Shown: positions 14,359 to 21,330 of the stretch, piece by piece | Position numbering within the stretch: the stretch's first letter is position 1 | How the letters are laid out: the number at the start of each line of letters is the position of its first letter | NCBI GenBank assembly: GCA_902795835.1 | Contig: CADBNA010000048.1 | Span: forward strand, 1 to 21,330 | DNA: 21,330 nucleotides | Direction: 5' to 3' | From: an uncultured Lachnospiraceae bacterium | Lineage (GTDB): Bacteria > Bacillota_A > Clostridia > Lachnospirales > Lachnospiraceae | Notes under the pieces: model-generated | What the model saw: only the letters and a program-made list of their open reading frames with translations | Databases searched by the model: none | What the model was told of the DNA's origin: nothing | Position numbers and translations under genes: made by a program

Positions 14359-14373
14359 ATGAAATATACATGA
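14359..14373 (+). CDS. Four-codon mini-ORF overlapping the flippase start
   Basis: ATG AAA TAT ACA TGA begins five bases after GTGAGG, and its stop overlaps the flippase ATG (ATGA). The flippase start itself is about 13 bases from that site, so reinitiation from this mini-ORF could be how it is translated. This is inference from spacing only. Confidence 0.35.
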   Translation: MKYT

Positions 14374-16007
14374 GACAGGAAACAGACAACAATTCATCGC
14401 TTGTAAAGAATGCATCCATTCTGATGGTGGCCACGATTGTATCCCGTGTTATCGGACTGCTGTACCGCAGGCCGCTTGGCCAGGTACTGGGCGCGGTCGG
14501 ACTTGGCTATTACGGACTGGCCAGCAATCTGTATACCATCCTGCTGCTCATATCTTCCTACAGCATCCCCATGGCAGTCTCCAAAAATGTATCGGAGAGG
14601 ATAGCGCTCCGGCAGTACCGGAACGCTGAGAAGATATTCCGGGCAGCCATGCTGTATGCCGTTGTGGTAGGCGGGGTCACGGCTCTGATTACCTGGTTTG
14701 CGGGGCGGTACCTGCTGCCTCCGAATCAGCCCAATGCCGTACCCGCGCTCCGCATGCTGGCGCCGACCATCTTTTTCTCCGCCATTCTGGGCGTTTACCG
14801 CGGTTATTTCCAGGCATACAGGACGATGACGCCGACATCGGTATCGCAGATCCTTGAGCAGATTGTGAATGCGATTGTCAGCGTGTTCGGCGCTTGGATC
14901 CTGATCCGCACCTTTGCGCCGCAGGGAGGAACGCAGGCAGCGGTTTACGGCTCCATGGGCGGCACGATGGGAACCGGCGCCGGGGTTCTGACCGGTCTTC
15001 TTTTTATGCTGTTTGTCTACTGGATCAACCGGAAATGGTTCCGGAAAAAACGTGCGCAGGATATCGGCTCGGAAGAAGAACTGTACGGGGACATTCTGAA
15101 GAAACTGGTTCTGATGATCACGCCGATTATCTTTACTTCCTTCATATATAACTGCAGCGCGTATCTGGACAGCTACCTGTATTCGAGCATCCTGGGCTGG
15201 AAAGGATTTGATGCGGAGCTGCTGTCTGCCGCGTATGGCGAGTACAGCAATTTCTATATGCCGCTGATCGGAATTCCGCTGGCGCTGGCGTCCGCCAGTA
15301 CCTCCGCCATGATGCCGGAGACGGCCGGCCGCCATGCGACCGGAGATATAGCGGGCGTAAACCGTGAAGTCAGGCGCACGCTCCAGCTGAGCATGTTTAT
15401 CTGCATACCGGCTATGGTTGGCCTCACGGTGCTGGCCTTTCCCATCATGGGAGTGCTTTTCCCGTCTTCCACAGATCTTGCTGCAAAACTGATGCTTACC
15501 GGATCGGTATTTATTATTACGGATTCATTTTCCATCATTACGGGCGGCGTTCTGCAGTCGATCGGGAGACAGCGCACGGCCCTGGTGAATGCGGGTGTTT
15601 CACTCCTGGTGAACCTGGCAAGTCTGGCGGCTATGCTGTATGTATTTCCATCGCTGGATATTTATGCGGTCATGCTTTCCAACATCCTGTTCAGCGCTGT
15701 CTGCTGTGTGATGAATGTATTTTCCATGAGAAAATATCTGGGATTCCGCGGTGAGATCCGCCGCACCTATACCGCGCCGCTGCTGGCGTCGGCACTGATG
15801 GGAATTCTGGCTGTCGCTGTCTATTACGGACTCTTTACGGTAACGCGCCGGCCGTTCATCTGCCTGATGATTTCGGTGCTCCTGGCCATGCTGCTGTATA
15901 TGCTGCTGTATGTACGTTTCTCTGGCATATCAGAGGAGGAGATGCTTCGCTTTCCCATGGGAGGAAGACTGGTGCGGATCCTCCGGAAGATGGGGGCGTT
16001 CCGGTGA
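14370..16007 (+). CDS. SpoVB/MurJ-like polysaccharide flippase (MOP superfamily)
   Basis: A 545-residue membrane protein with about 14 transmembrane segments, of the SpoVB/YtgP/Wzx group that flips lipid-linked wall precursors across the membrane. The opening block SLVKNASILMVATIVSRVIGLLYRRPLGQVLGAVGLGYYGLASNLYTILLLISSYSIPMAVSKNVSER is characteristic of the Firmicute SpoVB/YtgP branch. Whether it acts in vegetative peptidoglycan synthesis, sporulation or polysaccharide export cannot be decided here; no sporulation or glycosyltransferase genes adjoin it. ATG 14370 is the only good start: an upstream in-frame ATG pair at 14346 runs into TGA, and the next Met lies inside the first helix. Its binding site is unusually distant. 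Confidence 0.9.
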   Translation: MRQETDNNSSLVKNASILMVATIVSRVIGLLYRRPLGQVLGAVGLGYYGLASNLYTILLLISSYSIPMAVSKNVSERIALRQYRNAEKIFRAAMLYAVVVGGVTALITWFAGRYLLPPNQPNAVPALRMLAPTIFFSAILGVYRGYFQAYRTMTPTSVSQILEQIVNAIVSVFGAWILIRTFAPQGGTQAAVYGSMGGTMGTGAGVLTGLLFMLFVYWINRKWFRKKRAQDIGSEEELYGDILKKLVLMITPIIFTSFIYNCSAYLDSYLYSSILGWKGFDAELLSAAYGEYSNFYMPLIGIPLALASASTSAMMPETAGRHATGDIAGVNREVRRTLQLSMFICIPAMVGLTVLAFPIMGVLFPSSTDLAAKLMLTGSVFIITDSFSIITGGVLQSIGRQRTALVNAGVSLLVNLASLAAMLYVFPSLDIYAVMLSNILFSAVCCVMNVFSMRKYLGFRGEIRRTYTAPLLASALMGILAVAVYYGLFTVTRRPFICLMISVLLAMLLYMLLYVRFSGISEEEMLRFPMGGRLVRILRKMGAFR

Positions 16008-16024
16008 AATGAGAAATTTGTATC

Positions 16025-16053
16025 TTCACTTTTGCGGAAGAATATGCTATACT
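16025..16053 (+). promoter_or_regulatory. Promoter of the small secreted protein gene
   Basis: TTCACT (16025-16030), 17 bases, TATACT (16048-16053) preceded by TGC, giving an extended -10. The start should lie near 16060, with a leader of about 70 bases. Confidence 0.75.
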
Positions 16054-16129
16054 TCTTAATAACTGTCAGGATTTTGTTGTGATACTGACGGCATTTAGGG
16101 GATTATAGATACGAAAGGGGAGAATTCAG

Positions 16130-16591
16130 ATGAAAAGACACACGCTCCGGATGCTGCTGACGGCGGTATTGCTGGTAATGGTGCTGGGGTGCACTTCTGT
16201 TGTTTTTGGTGACACTCTTGCAGGCGGCAAAGTCCTGACCGGCGGTTCCGGCACGACAACTGCGACAGGCAGGAGCACAACTGCAAAAGGAAGTACAGGC
16301 GCCTCTTCCGGGTCAATTTACACCGGAACCCAGACGACGGCAAGCACAGGGAAAGCAAACTCCGGTACGGGTTACAACTATTCACCCTCCGCTACCACGG
16401 CATCAACCGGAACGAGAGTGCAGACCGGATATCTGGAGGACGCCATGCCGTTTATGATTGTGATGGGCATGGGGATTTTCCTTCTCCTGGCGTTTTCGCA
16501 TCTTCAGCTGAACCAGACCCGCTACGGGAAATCAGAGAAGTACGCAAAAGAGCTGAAGGATTTCAGGAGAGCATGCTCGATTGACCGCTGA
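16130..16591 (+). CDS. Small exported Ser/Thr/Gly-rich protein with C-terminal membrane anchor
   Basis: No family is recognised. The 153 residues fall into four parts: a basic start and hydrophobic signal (MKRHTLRMLLTAVLLVMVLGC) with a possible lipobox VLGC at residue 21, or signal cleavage after VVFG; a Gly/Ser/Thr-rich low-complexity linker with repeated STG/TTA motifs (about 30-100); a hydrophobic segment AMPFMIVMGMGIFLLLAFSHL (about 105-126); and a basic, helical tail. This suggests an extracytoplasmic flexible linker tethered to the membrane, with a short cytoplasmic tail. GGGGAG before ATG 16130, an own promoter and an own terminator (16634-16683) make it a real, separately transcribed gene. 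Confidence 0.75.
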   Translation: MKRHTLRMLLTAVLLVMVLGCTSVVFGDTLAGGKVLTGGSGTTTATGRSTTAKGSTGASSGSIYTGTQTTASTGKANSGTGYNYSPSATTASTGTRVQTGYLEDAMPFMIVMGMGIFLLLAFSHLQLNQTRYGKSEKYAKELKDFRRACSIDR

Positions 16592-16633
16592 TGCGTGATG
16601 GGGAATATGACTGTGCAGAAGATCGAATGAAAC

Positions 16634-16683
16634 GGATCGGAAGAATGGCAGAGAGATCTGCGCCTTCTTCCGGTCCTTTTTTT
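16634..16683 (+). terminator. Intrinsic terminator after the small exported protein gene
   Basis: GGATCGGAAGAA (16634-16645) pairs with TTCTTCCGGTCC (16665-16676) with one G-T; an inner GCAGA/TCTGC hairpin extends the stem; seven T follow (16677-16683). The short frame 16591-16782 crossing it is not credible. Confidence 0.93.
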
Positions 16684-16769
16684 GTGAAGCGGCCGGGTCA
16701 GGCGGATCCGGTTCCCGTTCTGTGTCGGGAAACGCTCCGCAATTATAACGTTTGTACTGAATTATATAC

Positions 16770-16798
16770 TTGTTTCATGTAAAAGAAGGGCTTATACT
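16770..16798 (+). promoter_or_regulatory. pta-ackA promoter
   Basis: TTGTTT (16770-16775), 17 bases, TATACT (16793-16798), in AT-rich DNA. The leader is about 100 bases and contains an ATG at 16869 opening a 16-codon frame that overlaps the pta start, with only a weak binding site. Confidence 0.7.
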
Positions 16799-16905
16799 TC
16801 TTTACAGAAGCTGTCATGTATACAATCTATCGCGGGCATATGCGGAATATTGAAATAAAAGGCAGACTATGAACGGAATCAGAAATTGGAAAGGAGTATG
16901 TGATA

Positions 16906-17904
16906 ATGGCATTCATTGACACAATCAAGGAAAGAGCAAAGGCAAACAAGAAGGTGATCGTCCTCCCGGAGTGCATGGATCCCCGTACTTATGAGGCGGC
17001 TGTGAAGATCACGGCGGAGGGCATCGCCGAGATTGCTCTGATCGCCACGCCCGAAGACATCGAGAAATACAGCAACGGTGCTGATCTGACGGGAATCCGC
17101 GTAGTTGATCCGGCCACAGATCCCAACCGTCAGAAATACATCGACAAATTCGTCGAGCTGCGCAAGTCAAAGGGACTGACTCCGGAGCAGGCAGAAGAGC
17201 AGATGATGAAGGACTACATGTATTATGCATGCCTGATGTGTAAGTGCGGCGACGCCGACGGCGCTGTTTCCGGCGCATGCCATTCCACGGGCAACACCAT
17301 TCGTCCGGCTCTGCAGCTGCTGAAGACCAGACCCGGCATCCACAGCGTTTCCGGCTTCTTCCTGATGGAGGTTCCGGACTGTGAGTTCGGCGAGAACGGC
17401 CTGTTTGTATTTGCCGACTGCGCAGTCAACACCGATTTTGATTCTGAAAAGCTTGCCGAGATCGCCGGCCTGTCTGCAGAGTCCTTCCGGGCCTTTGTCG
17501 GCGCCGAGCCCCGCGTGGCCATGCTTTCCTATTCCACAATGGGAAGCGCAAAGCATGACGATGTGACCAAGGTTGCCGAAGCCGTGAAGATCGCAAAAGA
17601 GAAATTCCCGGGCATCAAGCTGGACGGCGAGCTGCAGTTTGACGCGGCCATTGTCGGCAGCGTTGCTGCTCTGAAGGCTCCGAACAGCGAGGTGGCAGGC
17701 AAGGCGAACACCATCGTATTCCCGAGTCTGGAAGCCGGCAACATCGGCTACAAGCTGGTGCAGAGACTGGCCAAAGCCGGCGCCTATGGCCCGATTCTTC
17801 AGGGCCTGTCCATGCCGGTCAATGATCTGTCCAGAGGCTGCTTTGCCGACGATATCGTAGGTGTTGTAGCTATGACCGCCGTACAGGCGCAGATGAACGA
17901 CTGA
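16906..17904 (+). CDS. pta: Phosphate acetyltransferase
   Basis: A 332-residue short-form Pta, which converts acetyl-CoA and phosphate to acetyl phosphate. The N-terminus (FIDTIKERAKANKKVIVLPECMDPRTYEAA), the SGACHSTGNTIRPALQLLKTRPGI segment and the C-terminal PSLEAGNIGYKLVQRLAKAGAYGPILQGLSMPVNDLSRGC block are all typical; the last carries substrate-binding residues. ATG 16906 is chosen because AAGGAG (16891-16896) is nine bases away; the GTG at 16900 is only three bases from it. ackA follows after 43 AT-rich bases with no terminator, so the two form an operon making ATP during acetate fermentation. Confidence 0.97.
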   Translation: MAFIDTIKERAKANKKVIVLPECMDPRTYEAAVKITAEGIAEIALIATPEDIEKYSNGADLTGIRVVDPATDPNRQKYIDKFVELRKSKGLTPEQAEEQMMKDYMYYACLMCKCGDADGAVSGACHSTGNTIRPALQLLKTRPGIHSVSGFFLMEVPDCEFGENGLFVFADCAVNTDFDSEKLAEIAGLSAESFRAFVGAEPRVAMLSYSTMGSAKHDDVTKVAEAVKIAKEKFPGIKLDGELQFDAAIVGSVAALKAPNSEVAGKANTIVFPSLEAGNIGYKLVQRLAKAGAYGPILQGLSMPVNDLSRGCFADDIVGVVAMTAVQAQMND

Positions 17905-17947
17905 GATTTATAAAAAATAAAAATAATAGTGTAATGGAGGGAATGTC

Positions 17948-19153
17948 ATGAAGGTACTGGTAATCAATTGCGGCAGTTCATCACTGAAGTACCAGCTGAT
18001 TGATTCCGAAAGCGAAGCGGTCCTGGCAAAGGGTCTGTGCGAGCGCATCGGCATCGACGGAAGACTGGTTTATCAGAAGGAAGGTCTGGAAAAGGAAACC
18101 ACCGAAGCTCCCATGCCGTCACATAAGGAAGCGATCCAGATGGTGCTGGATGCCCTGACAAATCCGGTCAGCGGCGCAATCAGCTCTCTGTCAGAGATTG
18201 ATGCGGTCGGACACCGGATCGTGCACGGCGGCGAGAAATTCTCCGGCTCCGCCCTGGTGGATGACGCCATGATCGAAGCAGTGGCAGACTGCACAGAGCT
18301 GGCTCCGCTCCACAATCCCGCAAACCTGATCGGCATTAATGTCTGCAAGGAACTGATGCCCGGCGTGCCGATGGTCGGCTGCTTTGACACTGCGTTCCAT
18401 CAGACCATGCCCGACTATGCTTATCTGTATGGCGTGCCCTATGAGTACTATGAGAAGTACAAGATCAGAAAATACGGTTTCCACGGAACCTCCCATTCCT
18501 TCGTTTCCCGTGAGACTGCCAAGTTCCTGGATCTGGACATCAACAATTCCAAGATCATCGTCTGCCATCTGGGCAACGGCGCTTCCATCAGTGCAGTCAA
18601 GGACGGCAAGTGCGTGGACACCAGCATGGGCCTGACTCCGCTGGCCGGCCTGGTCATGGGTACCCGCTCCGGCGATATCGATCCGGCCGTTATCGAGTAT
18701 CTCAGCCACAAGCTTGATGCCAGCGTTGAAGAGGTTCTGGAGATCCTGAACAAGAAGTCCGGTGTGCTGGGCCTGTCCAAGTATCTCTCCAGCGACTTCC
18801 GTGATCTGGGTGAGGCAGCCCTGAACGGCAATCCTTATGCCACGATCGCCCTGAACGTATTCGACTACAATGTTGTCAAGAAGATCGGCTCCTACATCGC
18901 TGCCATGAACGGTGTTGATGCCATTGCCTTCACAGCCGGCATCGGTGAGAATGACCGCTTTGTCCGCGCAAAGATCTGCGATTCCTTCGGATATCTGGGA
19001 ATCACGATCGACAAGGAGCGCAACAAAGTGCGCGGCTGCAATGTAAAGATCTCCACAGATGATTCCAAGGTAGATGTCGTTGTCATCCCGACAAACGAAG
19101 AGCTGGCAATCTGCCGTGAGACAGTGGCGATTGTGTCAGGCATCGCGAAGTAA
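17948..19153 (+). CDS. ackA: Acetate kinase
   Basis: A 401-residue acetate kinase, which transfers phosphate from acetyl phosphate to ADP. VLVINCGSSSLKYQLID at the N-terminus is the acetate kinase signature 1; GHRIVHGGEKFSGS, KYGFHGTSHSFVS and HLGNGASISAVKDGKCVDTSMGLTPLAGLVMGTRSGDIDPA hold the substrate and nucleotide sites; FTAGIGEND near the C-terminus is the adenine-binding loop. GGAGGG precedes ATG 17948. It forms an operon with pta and ends at the terminator at 19188-19231. Confidence 0.98.
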   Translation: MKVLVINCGSSSLKYQLIDSESEAVLAKGLCERIGIDGRLVYQKEGLEKETTEAPMPSHKEAIQMVLDALTNPVSGAISSLSEIDAVGHRIVHGGEKFSGSALVDDAMIEAVADCTELAPLHNPANLIGINVCKELMPGVPMVGCFDTAFHQTMPDYAYLYGVPYEYYEKYKIRKYGFHGTSHSFVSRETAKFLDLDINNSKIIVCHLGNGASISAVKDGKCVDTSMGLTPLAGLVMGTRSGDIDPAVIEYLSHKLDASVEEVLEILNKKSGVLGLSKYLSSDFRDLGEAALNGNPYATIALNVFDYNVVKKIGSYIAAMNGVDAIAFTAGIGENDRFVRAKICDSFGYLGITIDKERNKVRGCNVKISTDDSKVDVVVIPTNEELAICRETVAIVSGIAK

Positions 19154-19187
19154 GAACCGGTTCCGTATTCTGAGATGAACTATATGT

Positions 19188-19231
19188 AAGGGGCTGCTGC
19201 ACGGCAAATGATACGTGCGGCAGCCCCTTTT
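19188..19231 (+). terminator. Terminator after ackA
   Basis: Segments 19188-19203 and 19214-19229 pair across 16 positions with one T-G pair (AAGGGGCTGC/GCAGCCCCTT and GCACG/CGTGC), followed by only four T. A strong hairpin with a short T-run. Confidence 0.85.
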
Positions 19232-19304
19232 GAGCGGCAGGGCCAGAGAGAAAGAATCCCCGGGTTCCGGCCTGAAAAATACGCATTCACAGGGAAGTTT
19301 TTTA

Positions 19305-19333
19305 TTGACTTTTTTTATTCAAAGACGTATAGT
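19305..19333 (+). promoter_or_regulatory. tRNA-Ala promoter
   Basis: TTGACT (19305-19310), 17 bases, TATAGT (19328-19333), ten bases before the mature tRNA 5' end. Confidence 0.88.
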
Positions 19334-19343
19334 AATTGAGCAC

Positions 19344-19416
19344 GGGGCATTAGCGCAGCTGGGAGCGCGCCACATTCGCATTGTGGAGGCCGTCGGTTCG
19401 AATCCGATATGCTCCA
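19344..19416 (+). tRNA. tRNA-Ala(CGC)
   Basis: A 73-base cloverleaf: acceptor GGGGCAT/ATGCTCC with discriminator A, D-arm GCGC/GCGC, anticodon arm CCACA-TTCGCAT-TGTGG, and T-arm GTCGG-TTCGAAT-CCGAT. Anticodon CGC reads GCG (Ala), and the G3-U70 pair, the alanine identity element, is present. CCA is not encoded. It has its own promoter and terminator, so it is a single-gene transcript. Confidence 0.96.
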
Positions 19417-19424
19417 TGACCTTT

Positions 19425-19458
19425 CGGGAATCAGCAGTGATGCTGACTCCCGTTTTTT
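19425..19458 (+). terminator. Terminator after tRNA-Ala
   Basis: CGGGAATCAGCA (19425-19436), loop GTGA, TGCTGACTCCCG (19441-19452) with one mismatch, then six T. Confidence 0.92.
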
Positions 19459-19539
19459 ATATATGTGACAATTGCTTTTTTGCAAAAGGTTCCGGCTAAA
19501 ACCCGGACTTGTTCAGGGCCTGTTTAATATAAAAAAACC

Positions 19540-19568
19540 TTGCAAATTGGACATTCCGAGCATAGTAT
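19540..19568 (+). promoter_or_regulatory. Probable uraA promoter
   Basis: TTGCAA (19540-19545), 17 bases, TAGTAT (19563-19568). The leader of about 70 bases contains a bulged hairpin at 19572-19620. I saw no PyrR-type site. Confidence 0.5.
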
Positions 19569-19647
19569 AGATAGCGGTGCGAAGAAACCATGGAAAACAG
19601 ATTACTGTTTTTCGCTGCTAATCTATTGCTTATCAGGAGATGCAGGA

Positions 19648-21012
19648 ATGAAGTTAGTGTATCAGGTAGATCAGAAACCGCCTTTCAGAGAAAACATTGT
19701 GTATGCATTCCAGCAGCTGCTGGCGATCATAGCCGCGACCCTGCTGGTTCCGACACTTGTCAATATGGGGACGCAGGGGGCCACACAGGTGACGATGAGC
19801 CAGCCGGCTGCTCTTTTTGGGGCAGGAGCTGGAACACTTCTCTATATCTTTTTCACCCAGAAGAAAAGTCCCATTTTTCTGGGAAGCTCTTTTGCTTTCA
19901 TCAGCCCTTTGATTGGTGCCTGCTCGTTTGGGTATATGGGCATTATTCTGGGGGCTGTTTTTGCGGGCGGCGTATATGTGCTGCTTGCTCTGATCGTAAA
20001 AGCGGCCGGGACAGGCTGGGTGGACCGTTTTATGCCGCCGGTTATTATCGGGCCCACGGTTGCCCTGATCGGACTGAGCCTCTGCAGCTCGGCGGTCAAT
20101 AATCTGTACAACACGGGTACCGGCGGAGATTACAATCTGATCGCTGTTTTATGCGGTCTCATTGCGTTTCTCGCAACGGTTCTGGCGTCTGTAAAGGGCG
20201 GAAAACACCTGCGCATGATCCCGTTTATTACAGGCATCCTGGTCGGCTATGCTTTTGCCTCGGTATTTACGGTTATCGGCATGCTGACCGGAAATACGTA
20301 TCTTCAGATTGTCGACTACAGTGCCTTTCTCAATAATTTCAGTCCTTTTACAGTCCAGAGTCTGATCCGGGTTCCGGCATTTACCTTTATGGGAATGATG
20401 CAGCATGGAGCTGACGAACTCGGAGGAATCGCAGGGGTTCTGCAGGTGGCGCTTCTTTTCGCGCCGGTCGCGCTGGTCGTTTTTGCAGAACACATTGCGG
20501 ATCATGAAAACCTCGGATCCGTCATCGGCAAGAATCTGATCAGTGATCCCGGCCTTCACAGGACGCTGCTCGGCGACGGCCTGGGGTCCGTGCTGGGCTC
20601 TTTCTTCGGCGGATGCCCCAATACTTCATACGGAGAGGCGATCGGCTGTGTGGCCATTACCGGCGACGCATCGATCCATACCATCCTGCTTACGTCCCTG
20701 CTGTGCATGATCTGTTCGTTTTTCTCGCCGTTTGTTGCTTTTGTCAACACAATCCCTGCGTGTATTGTCGGAGGAATCTGCATAGCGCTGTACGGTTTTA
20801 TTGCTGTCAGCGGACTGAAGATGATCCAGCATGTGGATCTGAATGACAACCGCAATCTGTTTGTTGTCAGCACAATTCTTGTGCTGGGAATCGGCGGCCT
20901 GACACTGGATTTTGTGTATATCCAGATCACCGGAATCGCAACAGCTCTGATCATGGGCATCATCGTAAACCAGGTTCTCGGGGGAGGCCGTGCACAGAGG
21001 AAAGATATGTAA
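19648..21012 (+). CDS. uraA: Uracil permease / NCS2 family nucleobase transporter
   Basis: A 454-residue membrane protein with about 14 transmembrane segments of the NCS2 nucleobase:proton symporter family. NIVYAFQQLLAIIAATLLVPTLV opens the first helix; SPIFLGSSFAFISPL is the helix 3 motif; VALVVFAEHIADHENLGSVIGKNL contains the conserved Glu of helix 8 and the uracil-type AEHI-DH sequence; and GGCPNTSYGEAIGCVAITGDAS contains the conserved NTSYGE substrate site of helix 10. AEHI-DH with NTSYGE fits uracil rather than purine specificity. The start is ATG 19648, eight bases after AGGAG; the 36 extra codons upstream cover the leader and promoter. Confidence 0.94.
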   Translation: MKLVYQVDQKPPFRENIVYAFQQLLAIIAATLLVPTLVNMGTQGATQVTMSQPAALFGAGAGTLLYIFFTQKKSPIFLGSSFAFISPLIGACSFGYMGIILGAVFAGGVYVLLALIVKAAGTGWVDRFMPPVIIGPTVALIGLSLCSSAVNNLYNTGTGGDYNLIAVLCGLIAFLATVLASVKGGKHLRMIPFITGILVGYAFASVFTVIGMLTGNTYLQIVDYSAFLNNFSPFTVQSLIRVPAFTFMGMMQHGADELGGIAGVLQVALLFAPVALVVFAEHIADHENLGSVIGKNLISDPGLHRTLLGDGLGSVLGSFFGGCPNTSYGEAIGCVAITGDASIHTILLTSLLCMICSFFSPFVAFVNTIPACIVGGICIALYGFIAVSGLKMIQHVDLNDNRNLFVVSTILVLGIGGLTLDFVYIQITGIATALIMGIIVNQVLGGGRAQRKDM

Positions 21013-21108
21013 TCGCGGCAATTGAGAACTTCTCAGAAAAGTACAGGAAACGGACAGGCTGTACAATCCGGGCTCATGTGCTTCACATTACAGAAAAGGA
21101 GAACGACT

Positions 21109-21330
21109 ATGAAAGAGAATAAAGTGTGGGACAAGATGGACGCAAAGGCTGTGGATGCTTTTGGCGAGGATTACCGCCGCTTTCTGTCTGCTCACAAGAC
21201 CGAGAGAGAGAATGTAGCCGGAATGACGGAGATTCTGCGCGCAGAAGGCGCCCTGAGTCTTGCCGAAGCGGCAGAGTCCGGCAGGGAGTTAAAACCCGGC
21301 GACCTGGTATATGCCGACATGATGAAAAAA
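21109..21330 (+). CDS. M18 family aminopeptidase, N-terminal part
   Basis: ATG 21109, with AAAGGAG seven bases upstream, opens a frame that runs off the window after 74 codons. The residues WDKMDAKAVDAFGEDYRRFLSAHKTERENVAGMTEILRAEGALSLAEAAESGRELKPGDLVYADMMKK match the N-terminus of M18 zinc aminopeptidases of Clostridia, where the KxGDxVY turn precedes the catalytic domain. The metal-binding residues lie beyond the window, so activity cannot be judged. It begins 96 bases after uraA; no terminator with a T-run separates them. Confidence 0.8.
   Translation, partial: MKENKVWDKMDAKAVDAFGEDYRRFLSAHKTERENVAGMTEILRAEGALSLAEAAESGRELKPGDLVYADMMKK

Noticed and set aside
16591..16782. 63-codon frame after the small exported protein
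   Set aside because: It runs straight through a strong intrinsic terminator and into the pta promoter, and has no binding site.
16869..16919. 16-codon upstream frame overlapping the pta start
   Set aside because: Only a weak binding site and no amino-acid run typical of attenuation; overlap alone is not enough to call it.
1..21330. CRISPR arrays, insertion sequences, prophage genes or defence systems
   Set aside because: No regularly spaced repeats, transposase, integrase or known defence genes were seen; the CPBP protease alone does not indicate a bacteriocin or defence locus.

Overview
The window looks like part of a chromosome from a Clostridia-type Firmicute, most likely a Lachnospiraceae relative. 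The reasons are moderately high GC, strong AGGAGG-type ribosome binding sites, a Gram-positive LexA/DinR box (CGAAC-N4-GTTCG) in front of recA, a recA-recX pair, a YerC/TrpR-like protein, a SpoVB-type flippase and a phosphotransacetylase-acetate kinase operon. No phage, transposase, plasmid or CRISPR gene is visible. These are family-level judgements from sequence reading; no database search was possible.

Layout. 1-1094: the tail of a uroporphyrinogen-decarboxylase-like methyltransferase gene converges on a CPBP membrane protease gene. 1198-3607: SOS-controlled recA, recX and a MogA/MoaB-type protein. 3628-7018: an FGGY sugar kinase and a two-domain PPK2 polyphosphate phosphotransferase, closed by a strong terminator. 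7039-7734: a LuxR-type regulator. 7735-8336: a 600-base gene-free stretch full of hairpins. 8337-10177: bioY on the minus strand, a DUF3786 protein, and a YerC-like regulator. 10320-11279: an EamA transporter on the minus strand. 11417-12850: hisH and hisF. 12851-13493: a second hairpin-rich gene-free stretch. 13494-16591: ung, a structured region with its own promoter, a SpoVB-like flippase and a small secreted or lipoprotein-like protein. 16770-19231: pta-ackA. 19344-19416: tRNA-Ala(CGC). 19648-21012: uracil permease. 21109 to the end: the start of an M18 aminopeptidase gene.

Most genes are housekeeping: DNA repair (recA, recX, ung), acetate fermentation with ATP production (pta, ackA), nucleobase, biotin and small-molecule transport, histidine synthesis, and polyphosphate or nucleotide salvage.

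The unexpected content lies between the genes. An element of about 265 bases occurs twice in opposite orientation (8033-8293 and 12856-13121). The copies share blocks of identical sequence. Each is closed by a stem of about 34 base pairs in which many bases differ between copies while pairing is kept. A third, shorter long-stem element (13288-13469) has similar ends and sits directly before ung. A fourth stem-closed region lies at 7823-7978. Downstream of ung, an extended -10 promoter appears to start an RNA at about 14170 that folds into three consecutive hairpin domains before the flippase gene. I do not recognise any of these as a known RNA family, and they are the best candidates here for something undescribed.
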